Source: Pseudomonas sp. KU43P
GTDB lineage: Bacteria > Pseudomonadota > Gammaproteobacteria > Pseudomonadales > Pseudomonadaceae
Direction: 5' to 3'
DNA: 64,000 nucleotides
Assembly: GCF_033095865.1 (NCBI RefSeq)
Contig: NZ_AP019365.1
Coordinates: forward strand, 3,445,501 to 3,509,500
The notes beneath the pieces were generated by a model. That model searched no databases. It saw only the letters and a list, made by a program, of their open reading frames with translations, and was not told where the DNA came from. The position numbers and the translations under genes were made by a program. How positions within the stretch are numbered: the first letter of the stretch is position 1; each line of letters opens with the position of its first letter. Shown here piece after piece: positions 53,386 through 62,065 of this stretch.

Positions 53386-54792
53386 TCACTCGCTAACGCT
53401 GACCGCCCGCACAACCTTCTCGGCAGCCTTGCCCCGGGTAGCCAGGCAGTAATACAGCGGCACCGTCACCACCAGGCCAAACAGCCACGACAAGTCAGCC
53501 CCTTCGACAATGTTCGAATACGGCCCCACATACAGCGACGTATTGGCAAACGGCAACTGCACCAGGATCCCGCACGCATAGGCAATGATCGCGTGGTGAT
53601 TGAAGCGCCCATAAATGCCGCCATCGGCGCTGAAGATCGAGGCAATGTCGTACTGCCCCTTCTTGATCAGGTAGAAATCGATCAGGTTGATCGAAGCCCA
53701 CGGCACCAGCACCAGCAGCAGTGCCAGAATCAGCCCGATGAACTGCCCGATGAAGCCTGCCGAGGCATTCAGCGCCACCATGCCGCACGCCAGCAGAATC
53801 ACCGATGCCAGGATCACCCGCACCTTGATGCTGGGCGTCCACTGGGCAAAGAAGGTCTGGATGGCGGTGACGATCGACAGCACCGCGCCATACAGGTTGA
53901 GGGCGTTATGGCTGATGATATTGAGCAGGAACAGCACCATCAGGATCGGGCCCAGCCAGCCGGTGGCCTGCTTGACCGCGTCCATCGCGTCGGTGCCTTC
54001 CGGCACGCACAGCACGGCGACCGCACCGAAGCTGAAGCACAGGATGGTGCCCAGGGTGGCGCCGAAATAGGTCGCCCAGAATGGCCTGGCGATGCCCACT
54101 TCCTTGGGCAGGTATCGCGAGTAGTCGGAGGTGTAGGGCGAGAAGCTGATCTGCCAGATGGTGCCCAGCGACACGGTGGCAACGAAGCCCGACAGGTTGA
54201 ACGCGCCGCGGCTGAAGAAATCACCCGGCAGCGCCTGGGTGAACATCATGATGAAGCCTGCCAGCAGCGCCGAACCCATTACCCAGGTGCCGATGCGGTT
54301 CAGGGTATGGATGAAGCGATAGCCGATCACGCCAATGGCCGTAGCGCTCAGGGCACCGATGACGATAGCCGTGGGCATCGGCACGCTGGGCGCAATGCCG
54401 TGGATCGACTTGCCCGCCAGCACGATGTTGGAGATGAAGAAGCCGACATAGATCAGCGCGGTGAAGAACACGATCAGCAGCGCACCATAGCGGCCGAACT
54501 GGCCGCGGCTCTGGACCATCTGCGGAATGCCCAGCTGCGGTCCCTGCGCAGAGGCCAGGGCGATGACCACCCCCCCCAGAAGATGACCCAGCACGATGGC
54601 GATCAGGCCCCACAACAGGTTCAGGTGGAACACCTGCACCACCATGGCGCCGGTGACGATGGGCAGAGGCGCGATGTTGGTACTGAACCAGAGGGTGAAC
54701 AGGTCGCGCGCCTTCCCATGGCGCTCGGCAGGTGGAACGTAATCGACCGTGTGATTCTCGACAAACTGGTGTTGCGACGACGGTTGGGACAT
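53386..54792 (-). CDS. NCS1-family permease (cytosine/purine/allantoin type)
   Basis: 468 residues, twelve helices. Helix-1 motif LWFSTNIAPLPIVTGAMV and helix-2 ASAQGPQLGIPQMVQSRGQF are typical of the cytosine permease side of NCS1, as is FSPYTSDYSRYLP near 215 and PWASINLIDFYLIKKGQYD near 355. Divergent from the flavin reductase/monooxygenase pair, with GntR-type operators in the shared promoter region; imports the N-containing substrate of the pathway below. Confidence 0.9.
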   Translation of the reverse strand: MSQPSSQHQFVENHTVDYVPPAERHGKARDLFTLWFSTNIAPLPIVTGAMVVQVFHLNLLWGLIAIVLGHLLGGVVIALASAQGPQLGIPQMVQSRGQFGRYGALLIVFFTALIYVGFFISNIVLAGKSIHGIAPSVPMPTAIVIGALSATAIGVIGYRFIHTLNRIGTWVMGSALLAGFIMMFTQALPGDFFSRGAFNLSGFVATVSLGTIWQISFSPYTSDYSRYLPKEVGIARPFWATYFGATLGTILCFSFGAVAVLCVPEGTDAMDAVKQATGWLGPILMVLFLLNIISHNALNLYGAVLSIVTAIQTFFAQWTPSIKVRVILASVILLACGMVALNASAGFIGQFIGLILALLLVLVPWASINLIDFYLIKKGQYDIASIFSADGGIYGRFNHHAIIAYACGILVQLPFANTSLYVGPYSNIVEGADLSWLFGLVVTVPLYYCLATRGKAAEKVVRAVSVSE

Positions 54793-54869
54793 GGTTTTCA
54801 GCTCGAAAGGTCGTTTTTATCTTTGTAAGGAAACCGCATCAAGGCGGCCTCTCAGCTGCGGACCATATT

Positions 54870-54880
54870 ATGGTATTCCA
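54870..54880. promoter_or_regulatory. GntR operator 1 (upstream of the permease)
   Basis: ATGGTATTCCA, one mismatch from the ATGGTATACCAT palindrome seen at 57125; preceded by ACCATATT. 78 bases upstream of the permease start. Confidence 0.6.
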
Positions 54881-55041
54881 AACTTTTGACAACACTGGTG
54901 CGGTGTAAAAATCGGTAACTGATCCGGTTCAGCAGCTTGGGCCAGGGCGCTGATCTTGGTCAAAAGCCCCTGTTCATGCGGCTTTGCGCCACTCATCGTG
55001 AATTTCCGGCGTTGCGAAATTCCGCTTGCAAATCGAGTATT

Positions 55042-55053
55042 ACGGTATACCAT
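55042..55053. promoter_or_regulatory. GntR operator 2 (upstream of flavin reductase)
   Basis: ACGGTATACCAT followed by CAGACA, same downstream bases as site 3; 57 bases before the ATG at 55110. The intergenic region 54793-55109 holds sites 1 and 2 and no gene. Confidence 0.75.
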
Positions 55054-55109
55054 CAGACACATCAACGATAAAAACCGCGGACCACCGCAGCCCTTTCGAG
55101 GTACTCGCC

Positions 55110-55595
55110 ATGATCGACGCAACCGTCTACAAGAACGTCCTGGGCTCTTTCCCGTCCGGCGTCACCGTCATCACCACCCTGGACGACGACGGCTCGATCG
55201 TCGGCCTCACCGCCAGCGCTTTCTCCTCCCTGTCGATGGACCCGCCACTGGTGCTGTTCTGCCCCAACTACAGCTCCGACTCCTACCCGGTGCTGATCAG
55301 GAACAAGCGCTTTGCCATCCACCTGCTCTCCGGCGGGCAGCAGGCCGAAGCCTACGCCTTCGCGAAAAAGGGCAAGGACAAGGCCGCCGGCATCGAGTGG
55401 ACCCTGAGCGAACTGGGCAACCCTATCCTGGCCGGCGCCACCGCGGTGATCGAATGCGAACTGTGGCGCGAATATGAAGGTGGCGACCACGCCATCATGG
55501 TCGGCAAAGTGCACAACCTGATCGTCCCCGAGCAGGCACCACGGCCGATGGTGTACTGCCGCGGTAAGATGGCCAGCCTGCCCGCCTTCGCCTGA
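55110..55595 (+). CDS. Flavin reductase (RutF/HpaC-like), copy 1
   Basis: 161 residues: the flavin-binding half FPSGVTVITTLDDDGSIVGL and TASAFSSLSMDPPLVLFC, then FAIHLLSGGQQAEAYAFAKK and GDHAIMVGKVHNL. The flavin_reduct family reduces FMN or FAD with NAD(P)H for a partner monooxygenase. Followed after 65 bases by the luciferase-like monooxygenase. The second copy at 60165 is the same length and very similar. Confidence 0.9.
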   Translation: MIDATVYKNVLGSFPSGVTVITTLDDDGSIVGLTASAFSSLSMDPPLVLFCPNYSSDSYPVLIRNKRFAIHLLSGGQQAEAYAFAKKGKDKAAGIEWTLSELGNPILAGATAVIECELWREYEGGDHAIMVGKVHNLIVPEQAPRPMVYCRGKMASLPAFA

Positions 55596-55660
55596 AACCC
55601 TAGCCTTTTTATTGTTGCCTGGCGCGCCAGGCGAGACTTTCAAGCTCCGAGGAAAGCCCC

Positions 55661-56704
55661 ATGAAATTTTCGTTGTTCGTGCACATGGAACGTTGGGATG
55701 AACAGGTCAGCCACCGCCAGCTGTTCGAAGACCTGACCGAACTGACCCTGATGGCCGAGAACGGCGGTTTCAGCACCGTGTGGATCGGCGAACACCACGC
55801 CATGGAATACACCATCTCGCCAAGCCCGATGCCGCTGCTGGCCTACCTGGCCGCCCGCACCGAGAAGATCCGCCTGGGCGCCGGCACCATCATCGCACCC
55901 TTCTGGAACCCGATCCGCGTGGCTGGTGAATGCGCCCTGCTCGACGTGATCAGCAACGGCCGCATGGAAGTGGGCCTGGCCCGCGGCGCCTACCAGTTCG
56001 AGTTCGACCGCATGGCCGGCGGCATGCCAGCTACCGATGGCGGCAAGGCCCTGCGCGAGATGGTCCCGGCAGTGCGCGAGCTGTGGCAAGGCGATTACGC
56101 CCATGATGGCGAAGTCTACAAGTTCCCCACCTCCACCAGCGTACCCAAGCCGGTGCAGAAAGGCATGCCACCGATGTGGATCGCTGCCCGCGACCCGGAC
56201 TCGCACAACTTCGCGGTGAAGCACGGCTGCAATGTCATGGTCACCCCATTGATGAAGGGTGACGAGGAAGTGCTGGACCTGAAGAACAAGTTCCAAGCTG
56301 CCCTCGACAACAACCCGGATGTGCCGCGCCCACAACTGATGGTGCTGCGCCACACCCACGTGCACAGCCCGGCCGATCCGGACGGCTGGAAAGTCGGTGC
56401 CCAGGCCATTTCGCGCTTCTACCGCACCTTCGATGCCTGGTTCGGCAACAAGACCACCCCGGTCAACGGCTTCCTGGAGCCCAGCCCTGAGTCGAAGTTC
56501 GCCGAGGTACCGGCCTTCGCGCTGGAGAACATCCGCAAGAACACCATGATCGGCACCCCCGAAGAGATCATCGCGCGCATCAAGTACTACCAGGAACTGG
56601 GCGTCGACGAGTTCAGCTTCTGGTGCGACAACAGCCTGCCCCACGCCGAGAAGAAGAAGTCGCTCGAGCTGTTCATCAAGGAAGTGGTGCCGGCGTTCGC
56701 CTGA
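55661..56704 (+). CDS. Luciferase-like flavin monooxygenase (RutA-like pathway role)
   Basis: 347 residues, bacterial luciferase-like (LLM) family. FSTVWIGEHHAMEYTISPSP near 36-55, IRLGAGTIIAPFWNPIRVA near 70, GRMEVGLARGAYQFEFD near 105-120, TPLMKGDEEVLDLKNKF near 200, and a C-terminal TPEEIIARIKYYQELGVDEF. It needs the flavin reductase next door. By analogy with RutA and pyridine monooxygenases it could open a nitrogen heterocycle, but the exact substrate cannot be read from sequence. Confidence 0.86.
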   Translation: MKFSLFVHMERWDEQVSHRQLFEDLTELTLMAENGGFSTVWIGEHHAMEYTISPSPMPLLAYLAARTEKIRLGAGTIIAPFWNPIRVAGECALLDVISNGRMEVGLARGAYQFEFDRMAGGMPATDGGKALREMVPAVRELWQGDYAHDGEVYKFPTSTSVPKPVQKGMPPMWIAARDPDSHNFAVKHGCNVMVTPLMKGDEEVLDLKNKFQAALDNNPDVPRPQLMVLRHTHVHSPADPDGWKVGAQAISRFYRTFDAWFGNKTTPVNGFLEPSPESKFAEVPAFALENIRKNTMIGTPEEIIARIKYYQELGVDEFSFWCDNSLPHAEKKKSLELFIKEVVPAFA

Positions 56705-56735
56705 ATTCCCATTGCCTGAAATTGTTGCGGGACCA

Positions 56736-56782
56736 GCCCGCTCCCGGGGGCCCTTGTGGCCCACGCGAGCGGGCGTTTTTTT
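56736..56782 (+). terminator. Rho-independent terminator
   Basis: GCCCGCTC ... GAGCGGGC stem enclosing a GGGGGCCC/TGGCCC inner hairpin, then seven T; 31 bases after the monooxygenase stop. Confidence 0.85.
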
Positions 56783-56814
56783 GAGGCCCGTCGGGGTGGA
56801 TTCGGCGCCAAGCA

Positions 56815-57034
56815 GATCGAGCGCCGCCCGCGCGGCGCATCGCGGATAAATCCGCTCCTACATTTGTTGCAACGTGCCAGAGCCTGTCAGGCCATGTTTG
56901 TCCGCTTTTGGCGCCCGCCGAGATATTGCGTCGTACTCACGAGGCTGACGACCATGGCCTATCAGGCATAGGCACGTTGCAACAAATGTAGGAGCGGATT
57001 TATCCGCGATGCGCCGCACGGGCGGCGCTGGATC
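56815..57034. repeat. 220-bp inverted-repeat element (two type-II copies)
   Basis: Left arm 56815-56878 (GATCGAGCGCCGCCC ... TTGTTGCAACGTGCC) and right arm 56971-57034 (GGCACGTTGCAACAAATG ... GGCGGCGCTGGATC) are 64 bases each and inverted; GTCAGGCCATG/CATGGCCTATCAGG pair inside. No open frame. It fills the 471-base gap 56705-57175 with the terminator and operator 3. Confidence 0.9.
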
Positions 57035-57124
57035 TCAAGAGCGACACATCTCTCAAGCCCTGACCCCCACCTTTCGTCCCTCGCCAGAGAGAAATTTCAA
57101 CCCCCCTCTTGCACAACAAATATT

Positions 57125-57136
57125 ATGGTATACCAT
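57125..57136. promoter_or_regulatory. GntR operator 3 (upstream of DUF1185 operon)
   Basis: Perfect palindrome ATGGTATACCAT followed by CAGACA, 40 bases before the ATG at 57176; the shape is that of FadR-subfamily (FCD) GntR operators. Confidence 0.8.
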
Positions 57137-57175
57137 CAGACAACAAGAGCTGATAACCCTCACCAGGAGCCCCCC

Positions 57176-57772
57176 ATGAGTTTCGAAATCCGCAAGATCG
57201 TCACCTACTCCGAAGAGACCCGCATCGAAGGCGGCAAGGCCACCGACAAGCCGGTGACCATGGTCGGCCTGGCCGTCGTGATCAAGAACCCATGGGCCGG
57301 TCGCGGTTTCGTTGACGACTTGAAGCCGGAAATCCGTGCCAACTGTTCCGACCTCGGCGCACTGATGGTCGAGCGCCTGACCGCCGCCATCGGCGGTGCC
57401 GACAAGATCGAAGCCTACGGCAAGGCCGCCGTGGTTGGCGCCGACGGCGAAATCGAGCACGCCTCCGCCGTGATCCACACCCTGCGTTTCGGCAACCACT
57501 ACCGCGAAGCCGTGCAGGCCAAGAGCTACCTGAGCTTCACCAACAAGCGCGGCGGCCCGGGCACCTCGATCCAGATCCCGATGATGCAGAAGGACGACGA
57601 AGGCCTGCGCTCGCACTACATCACCCTGGAAATGCAGATCGAAGACGCCCCGCGTGCCGACGAAATCGTCGTGGTGCTCGGAGCTGCCGACGGCGGCCGC
57701 CTGCACCCGCGCATCGGCAACCGCTACATCGACCTGGAAGAACTGGCGGCCGAAAAAGCCAACGCTCAATAA
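57176..57772 (+). CDS. DUF1185 (amino acid synthesis) family protein
   Basis: 198 residues; GGAGCCCCCC precedes the ATG. EIRKIVTYSEETRIEGGKAT, then VVIKNPWAGRGFVDDLKPEI, EAYGKAAVVGADGEIEHASA and GGPGTSIQIPMMQKDDEGLR are recognisable DUF1185 stretches. Members are named for amino acid synthesis but their reaction is not established as far as I know. First gene of an operon with hydrolase, aldehyde dehydrogenase and flavin reductase; role in the pathway is open. Confidence 0.82.
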   Translation: MSFEIRKIVTYSEETRIEGGKATDKPVTMVGLAVVIKNPWAGRGFVDDLKPEIRANCSDLGALMVERLTAAIGGADKIEAYGKAAVVGADGEIEHASAVIHTLRFGNHYREAVQAKSYLSFTNKRGGPGTSIQIPMMQKDDEGLRSHYITLEMQIEDAPRADEIVVVLGAADGGRLHPRIGNRYIDLEELAAEKANAQ

Positions 57773-57838
57773 CAACAACCAAGACGGGCCGGGGCGTTGC
57801 GTGCAAGCGCCACGCCCGACCTTCAAGGAGCGCCCTCC

Positions 57839-58672
57839 ATGATTCAGCCTGTCGCTGAACGTACACCGGCCGGCACCAGTTACCTGGTCCAGGGCCAGGG
57901 CCAACCCGTGGTACTGATCCACGGCGTGGGCCTGAACAAGGAAATGTGGGGCGGGCAGTTCGTGGGCCTGGCCAACGACTACCGCGTCATCGCCTATGAC
58001 ATGCTCGGCCACGGCCACAGCGCCCTGCCTGCGGCCGATATCGGCCTGGAAGGCTATGCCGCGCAGCTCGCCGAATTGCTCGACCACCTGCAGATTGCTC
58101 AGGCCACGGTGATCGGTTTTTCCATGGGCGGCCTGGTGGCACGTGCCTTCGCCCTGGAATACCCGCAGCGCCTGTCTGCGCTGGTGGTGCTCAACAGCGT
58201 GTTCAACCGCACCCCGGAGCAAAGCGCCGGCGTTATCGCCCGCGCCGCCCAAGCCGCTGAACTTGGCCCCGACGCCAACGTCGACGCCGCCCTCGACCGC
58301 TGGTTCAGCCGTGAATACAAGGCTGCCAACCCGGCGCAGGTCGCCGCGATCCGCCAAGTGCTGGCGAGCAACGACCCGCAGGGTTACCACACCACCTATT
58401 CGCTGTTCGCCACCCAGGACATGTACCGCGCAGGCGACCTGGGCAGCATCCAGGTGCCGACGCTGATCGCCACCGGCGAACTCGACGCCGGCTCCACTCC
58501 GGCCATGACCCGCCAGCTCGCCGCCAGCATTCCCGGCGCGCAAAGCGTGGTGCTGGCCGAGCAACGGCATATGATGCCGGTAGAAGCGCCACGTGAAGTC
58601 AACAAGATGCTGCTCGACTTCCTGAGCCAAGCCCGCACCCTCACCGAATCCGCCAAGGGGATTGTTGCATGA
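57839..58672 (+). CDS. Alpha/beta hydrolase (RutD-like position)
   Basis: 277 residues. Oxyanion region LIHGVGLNKEMWGGQF near 25-40, nucleophile elbow GFSMGG (Ser about 97), Asp in ATGELDAGSTP near 217 and His in EQRHMMPVEAP near 243 complete the triad. Overlaps the aldehyde dehydrogenase start (ATGA). In the proposed pathway it would hydrolyse an amide, carbamate or ester product of the monooxygenase. Confidence 0.9.
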   Translation: MIQPVAERTPAGTSYLVQGQGQPVVLIHGVGLNKEMWGGQFVGLANDYRVIAYDMLGHGHSALPAADIGLEGYAAQLAELLDHLQIAQATVIGFSMGGLVARAFALEYPQRLSALVVLNSVFNRTPEQSAGVIARAAQAAELGPDANVDAALDRWFSREYKAANPAQVAAIRQVLASNDPQGYHTTYSLFATQDMYRAGDLGSIQVPTLIATGELDAGSTPAMTRQLAASIPGAQSVVLAEQRHMMPVEAPREVNKMLLDFLSQARTLTESAKGIVA

Positions 58673-60150
58673 CCCTCGTTCGTTTCCAGATGTGCATCGA
58701 CGGCCAATGGCTCGATGCCCAGAACGGCAAGACCTTCGACAGCCTCAACCCGGCCACCGCCCAGGCCTGGGCGCAACTGCCCGACGCCGACGAAACCGAT
58801 GTAGAGCTGGCCGTACAGGCCGCCCAGCGTGCCTTCGAAAGCCCGGCCTGGCGCAGCATCACCGCCACCGCACGGGGCAAGCTGCTGCGCCGCCTGGGTG
58901 ACCTGATCGCCGAGAACAAGGAGCACCTGGCACAGCTCGAAAGCCGCGACAACGGCAAGCTGATCCGCGAAACCCGCGGCCAGGTCGGCTACCTGCCGGA
59001 ATTCTTCCACTACACCGCGGGCCTGGCCGACAAGCTCGAAGGCGGCACCCTGCCGCTGGACAAGCCCGACCTGTTCGCCTACACCGTGCACGAGCCGATC
59101 GGCGTGGTGGCCGGGATCATCCCGTGGAACAGCCCGCTGTACCTGACCGCGATCAAGCTGGCCCCGGCCCTGGCCGCCGGCAACACCATCGTGCTCAAAC
59201 CTTCGGAGCATGCCTCGGCGACCATCCTCGAACTGGCCCGCCTGGCCCATGAAGCCGGCTTCCCGCCAGGGGTGGTCAACGTGGTCACCGGCTACGGCCC
59301 AAGCACCGGCGCGGCGCTGACCCGCCACCCGCTGGTACGCAAGATCGCCTTCACCGGCGGCGCCGCCACGGCCCGCCACGTGGTGCGCAGCAGCGCAGAG
59401 AACTTCGCCAAGCTGTCGCTGGAGCTGGGCGGCAAGTCGCCGAATATCATCTTCGCCGACGCCGACCTGGACAGTGCCATCAACGGCGCCGTGGCCGGCA
59501 TCTATGCCGCCTCCGGCCAGAGCTGCGTGGCCGGCTCACGCCTGCTGGTGCAAGACGAGATCTTCGATGAGTTCGTTGCCCGCCTGATCGAGCGCGCCAA
59601 GCGCATCCGCATCGGCAACCCGCAGGACGACGCCAGCGAAATGGGCCCGATGGCCACCGCCCAGCAACTGGCCGTGGTCGAAGGCCTGGTGGCCGCGGCC
59701 AAGGCCGAAGGCGCCAAGCTGCACCTGGGCGGCAAGCGTGCCGACGTCGAGGGTGAAGGCTGGTTCTATGAGCCGACCCTGTTCGAATGCGACAGCAACG
59801 CGATGACCATCATGCAGGAAGAAGTGTTCGGCCCGGTCGCTGCGGTCATCCGCTTCAAAACCGAGGAAGAGGCCTTGGCGATGGCCAACGACTCGCAGTT
59901 CGGCCTCGCAGCCGGCATCTGGACCCGCGACCTGGGCCGTGCCCATCGCCTGGCCCGCGACGTGCGTTCGGGGATCATCTGGGTCAACACCTACCGCGCA
60001 GTGTCGGCCATGGCGCCGATCGGCGGCTTCAAGAACAGCGGCTACGGCCGTGAAAGCGGCATCGATTCGGTGCTGGCCTATACCGAGCTGAAGACCGTGT
60101 GGATCAACCTGTCCACCGCCCCGATGCCCGACCCGTTCGTGATGCGTTGA
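58669..60150 (+). CDS. NAD(P)-dependent aldehyde dehydrogenase
   Basis: 493 residues, complete family core: NAD-binding GIIPWNSPLYLTAIKLAPAL near 140, KPSEHASAT near 180, catalytic Glu in LELGGKSPN near 250, catalytic Cys in ASGQSCVAGSRL near 286 and EVFGPVAAVIRF near 385. Oxidises an aldehyde, probably a semialdehyde released by the hydrolase or oxygenase. Between hydrolase and second flavin reductase in one operon. Confidence 0.93.
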   Translation: MTLVRFQMCIDGQWLDAQNGKTFDSLNPATAQAWAQLPDADETDVELAVQAAQRAFESPAWRSITATARGKLLRRLGDLIAENKEHLAQLESRDNGKLIRETRGQVGYLPEFFHYTAGLADKLEGGTLPLDKPDLFAYTVHEPIGVVAGIIPWNSPLYLTAIKLAPALAAGNTIVLKPSEHASATILELARLAHEAGFPPGVVNVVTGYGPSTGAALTRHPLVRKIAFTGGAATARHVVRSSAENFAKLSLELGGKSPNIIFADADLDSAINGAVAGIYAASGQSCVAGSRLLVQDEIFDEFVARLIERAKRIRIGNPQDDASEMGPMATAQQLAVVEGLVAAAKAEGAKLHLGGKRADVEGEGWFYEPTLFECDSNAMTIMQEEVFGPVAAVIRFKTEEEALAMANDSQFGLAAGIWTRDLGRAHRLARDVRSGIIWVNTYRAVSAMAPIGGFKNSGYGRESGIDSVLAYTELKTVWINLSTAPMPDPFVMR

Positions 60151-60164
60151 AGAGGTAACACAAG

Positions 60165-60650
60165 ATGATCGAACCCGGCATCTACAAAGACGTGATGGGC
60201 TCCTTCCCGTCCGGCGTCACGGTGGTCACTACCCTGGACGCCGACGGCGGCATCGTCGGCATCACCGCCAGCGCGTTCAGCGCGCTGTCGATCGACCCGG
60301 CACTGGTGCTGTTCTGCCCCAACTATGCCTCCGATACTTACCCTATCCTGCGCGACAGCAAGCAGTTCGCGATCCACCTGCTGTCCGCCGACCAGACCGC
60401 CGAGGCCTATGCCTTCGCCGGCAAGGGCAAGGACAAGGCCAAGGGCATCGACTGGCACCTGAGCGAACTGGGTAACCCGTTGCTGGCCAAGGCCACGGCG
60501 ATCATCGAGTGCGAACTGTGGCGCGAGTACGACGGCGGTGATCACGCGATCATCGTCGGTGCGGTGAAGAACCTGGTGCTGCCGGCCGACCCGGCGACAC
60601 CGATGGTCTATCACAAGGGCAAGCTGGGGGCGCTGCCGCCGCTGGGTTGA
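60165..60650 (+). CDS. Flavin reductase (RutF/HpaC-like), copy 2
   Basis: 161 residues, same length as the copy at 55110 and sharing most residues: FPSGVTVVTTLDADGGIVGI, TASAFSALSIDPALVLFC, then GDHAIIVGAVKNLVL. It starts 14 bases after the aldehyde dehydrogenase and so lies in the operon that has no monooxygenase gene of its own. Confidence 0.9.
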   Translation: MIEPGIYKDVMGSFPSGVTVVTTLDADGGIVGITASAFSALSIDPALVLFCPNYASDTYPILRDSKQFAIHLLSADQTAEAYAFAGKGKDKAKGIDWHLSELGNPLLAKATAIIECELWREYDGGDHAIIVGAVKNLVLPADPATPMVYHKGKLGALPPLG

Positions 60651-60658
60651 GCCCTTGA

Positions 60659-60758
60659 GGCTGCTTTGCAGCCCAATCGCCGGCAAGCCGGCTCCCACAG
60701 GTAAGGCACCGTCAATGTGGGAGCCGGCTTGCCGGCGATTGGGCCGCGAAGCGGTCCC
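60659..60758. repeat. REP pair
   Basis: GCCGGCAAGCCGGCTCCCAC and GAGCCGGCTTGCCGGCGATT with GGCTGCTTTGCAGCC flank; separates copy 2 from the next gene. Confidence 0.92.
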
Positions 60759-60832
60759 TGTTCCCCCTTTTTAGGGGCCCCGCTACCCTCTCACCCTCGG
60801 TTGCGGCCCCTGTTTTCATTCGGAGCGAAGCA

Positions 60833-61222
60833 ATGAGCAACGAAAAGTACGACAAAGGCCTCGCGATCCGCACCCAGGTACTGGGCGAGGACTACGTCAA
60901 CCGTTCCATCCAGAACGCCGACGACTTCGCCAAGCCCTTGCAGGAGCTGGTCACCGAGTACTGCTGGGGCCACGTCTGGGGCCGTGAAGGCTTGTCGCTC
61001 AAAGAGCGCAGCATGATAAACTTGGCCATGATTTCCGCGCTCAACCGGCCCCACGAGCTCAAGCTGCACATTCGCGGCGCATTGCGCAATGGCCTGAGCC
61101 GTGAACAGATTCGCGAGATCCTGCTCCAAGTCGGCATTTATTGCGGCGTACCCGCGGCGGTGGACAGTTTCCGCCTGGCCCGCGAGGCGTTCGCCGAAGC
61201 CGATACGGAGTCAACCCGTTAA
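60833..61222 (+). CDS. Carboxymuconolactone decarboxylase-like (PcaC-like) protein
   Basis: 129 residues. EYCWGHVWGREGLSLKERSM then NLAMISALNRPHELKLHIRG with the His, and LLQVGIYCGVPAAVDSFRLA match the PcaC/CMD family. Lacks the CxxC of AhpD peroxidases, so a decarboxylase or ring-intermediate enzyme is more likely. Follows the REP pair in the same direction as the pathway genes. Confidence 0.88.
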   Translation: MSNEKYDKGLAIRTQVLGEDYVNRSIQNADDFAKPLQELVTEYCWGHVWGREGLSLKERSMINLAMISALNRPHELKLHIRGALRNGLSREQIREILLQVGIYCGVPAAVDSFRLAREAFAEADTESTR

Positions 61223-61310
61223 CAACGGGCTGTTCGAACCACTGCAAGGAGTGCCTCGGTTCGGGGTGCTCCGCGATGTTGGCGCAACAGCCTCATAAAG
61301 AGCGCACCTG

Positions 61311-62063
61311 ATGAAACGCCAGCCACTCGACGACAGCTTCAAGGTCAACCGCAACCCCGTTACCCTGCGTGAAATCGTGCTCGACAAGCTGCGTGGCGCG
61401 ATCATGAACTTCCACTTGCTCCCAGGCGACCGCCTGGTCGAGCGCGACCTCTGCGACCGCCTCGGGGTCAGCCGCACTTCGGTGCGTGAAGCCCTGCGTC
61501 ACCTCGAGTCCGAAGGGCTGGTGGAGTTCGCCGACGCCAAAGGCCCACGCGTGGCCATCATCACCCTGGAAGATGCCCGCGATATCTACGAGCTGCGCTG
61601 CGTGCTCGAAGGGCTGATCGTGCAGCTGTTCACCCTCAACGCCAAGGCCAAGGACATCCGTGCCCTGGAGCGGGCGCTGGAGGTCAACCGCGAAGCGCTC
61701 GAAGAGGGCGAGCTGCAACAGGTACTGGACTCGGTACAAGGCTTCTACGATGTGCTGCTCGAAGGCTCCGGCAACCAGGTCGCAGCCCAGCAGCTGCGCC
61801 AGTTGCAAGCACGCATCAGCTACCTGCGCGCCACCTCGGTGTCGCAGGAGAACCGCCGCGGCGCCAGCAATCGTGAAATGGAAAAGATCGTCGAGGCCAT
61901 CAAGAGCGGCGATCCGCTGGCGGCCCACCAGGCTTCGGTCGATCACGTCCGTGCCGCCGCCAAGGTGGCCTTGGACTACCTGCGCCAGAAGCAGGACGAC
62001 AACACCAAGGTGCGCGACATTGTCGAGCCCCTGGTTCTTAAAGAACCTCGCATAGGCCGCTGA
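61311..62063 (+). CDS. GntR-family transcriptional regulator, FadR/FCD type
   Basis: 250 residues. Winged helix at about 18-80 (EIVLDKLRGAIMNFHLLPGD, ERDLCDRLGVSRTSVREALR), then an all-helical FCD effector domain about 90-215 with LRCVLEGLIVQLFTLNA and the metal/ligand residues of that fold (ASVDHVRAAAKVALD near 205). Very likely the regulator that reads the three ATGGTATACCAT-type operators in front of the permease and the two catabolic operons. Confidence 0.93.
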   Translation: MKRQPLDDSFKVNRNPVTLREIVLDKLRGAIMNFHLLPGDRLVERDLCDRLGVSRTSVREALRHLESEGLVEFADAKGPRVAIITLEDARDIYELRCVLEGLIVQLFTLNAKAKDIRALERALEVNREALEEGELQQVLDSVQGFYDVLLEGSGNQVAAQQLRQLQARISYLRATSVSQENRRGASNREMEKIVEAIKSGDPLAAHQASVDHVRAAAKVALDYLRQKQDDNTKVRDIVEPLVLKEPRIGR

Positions 62064-62065
62064 CC

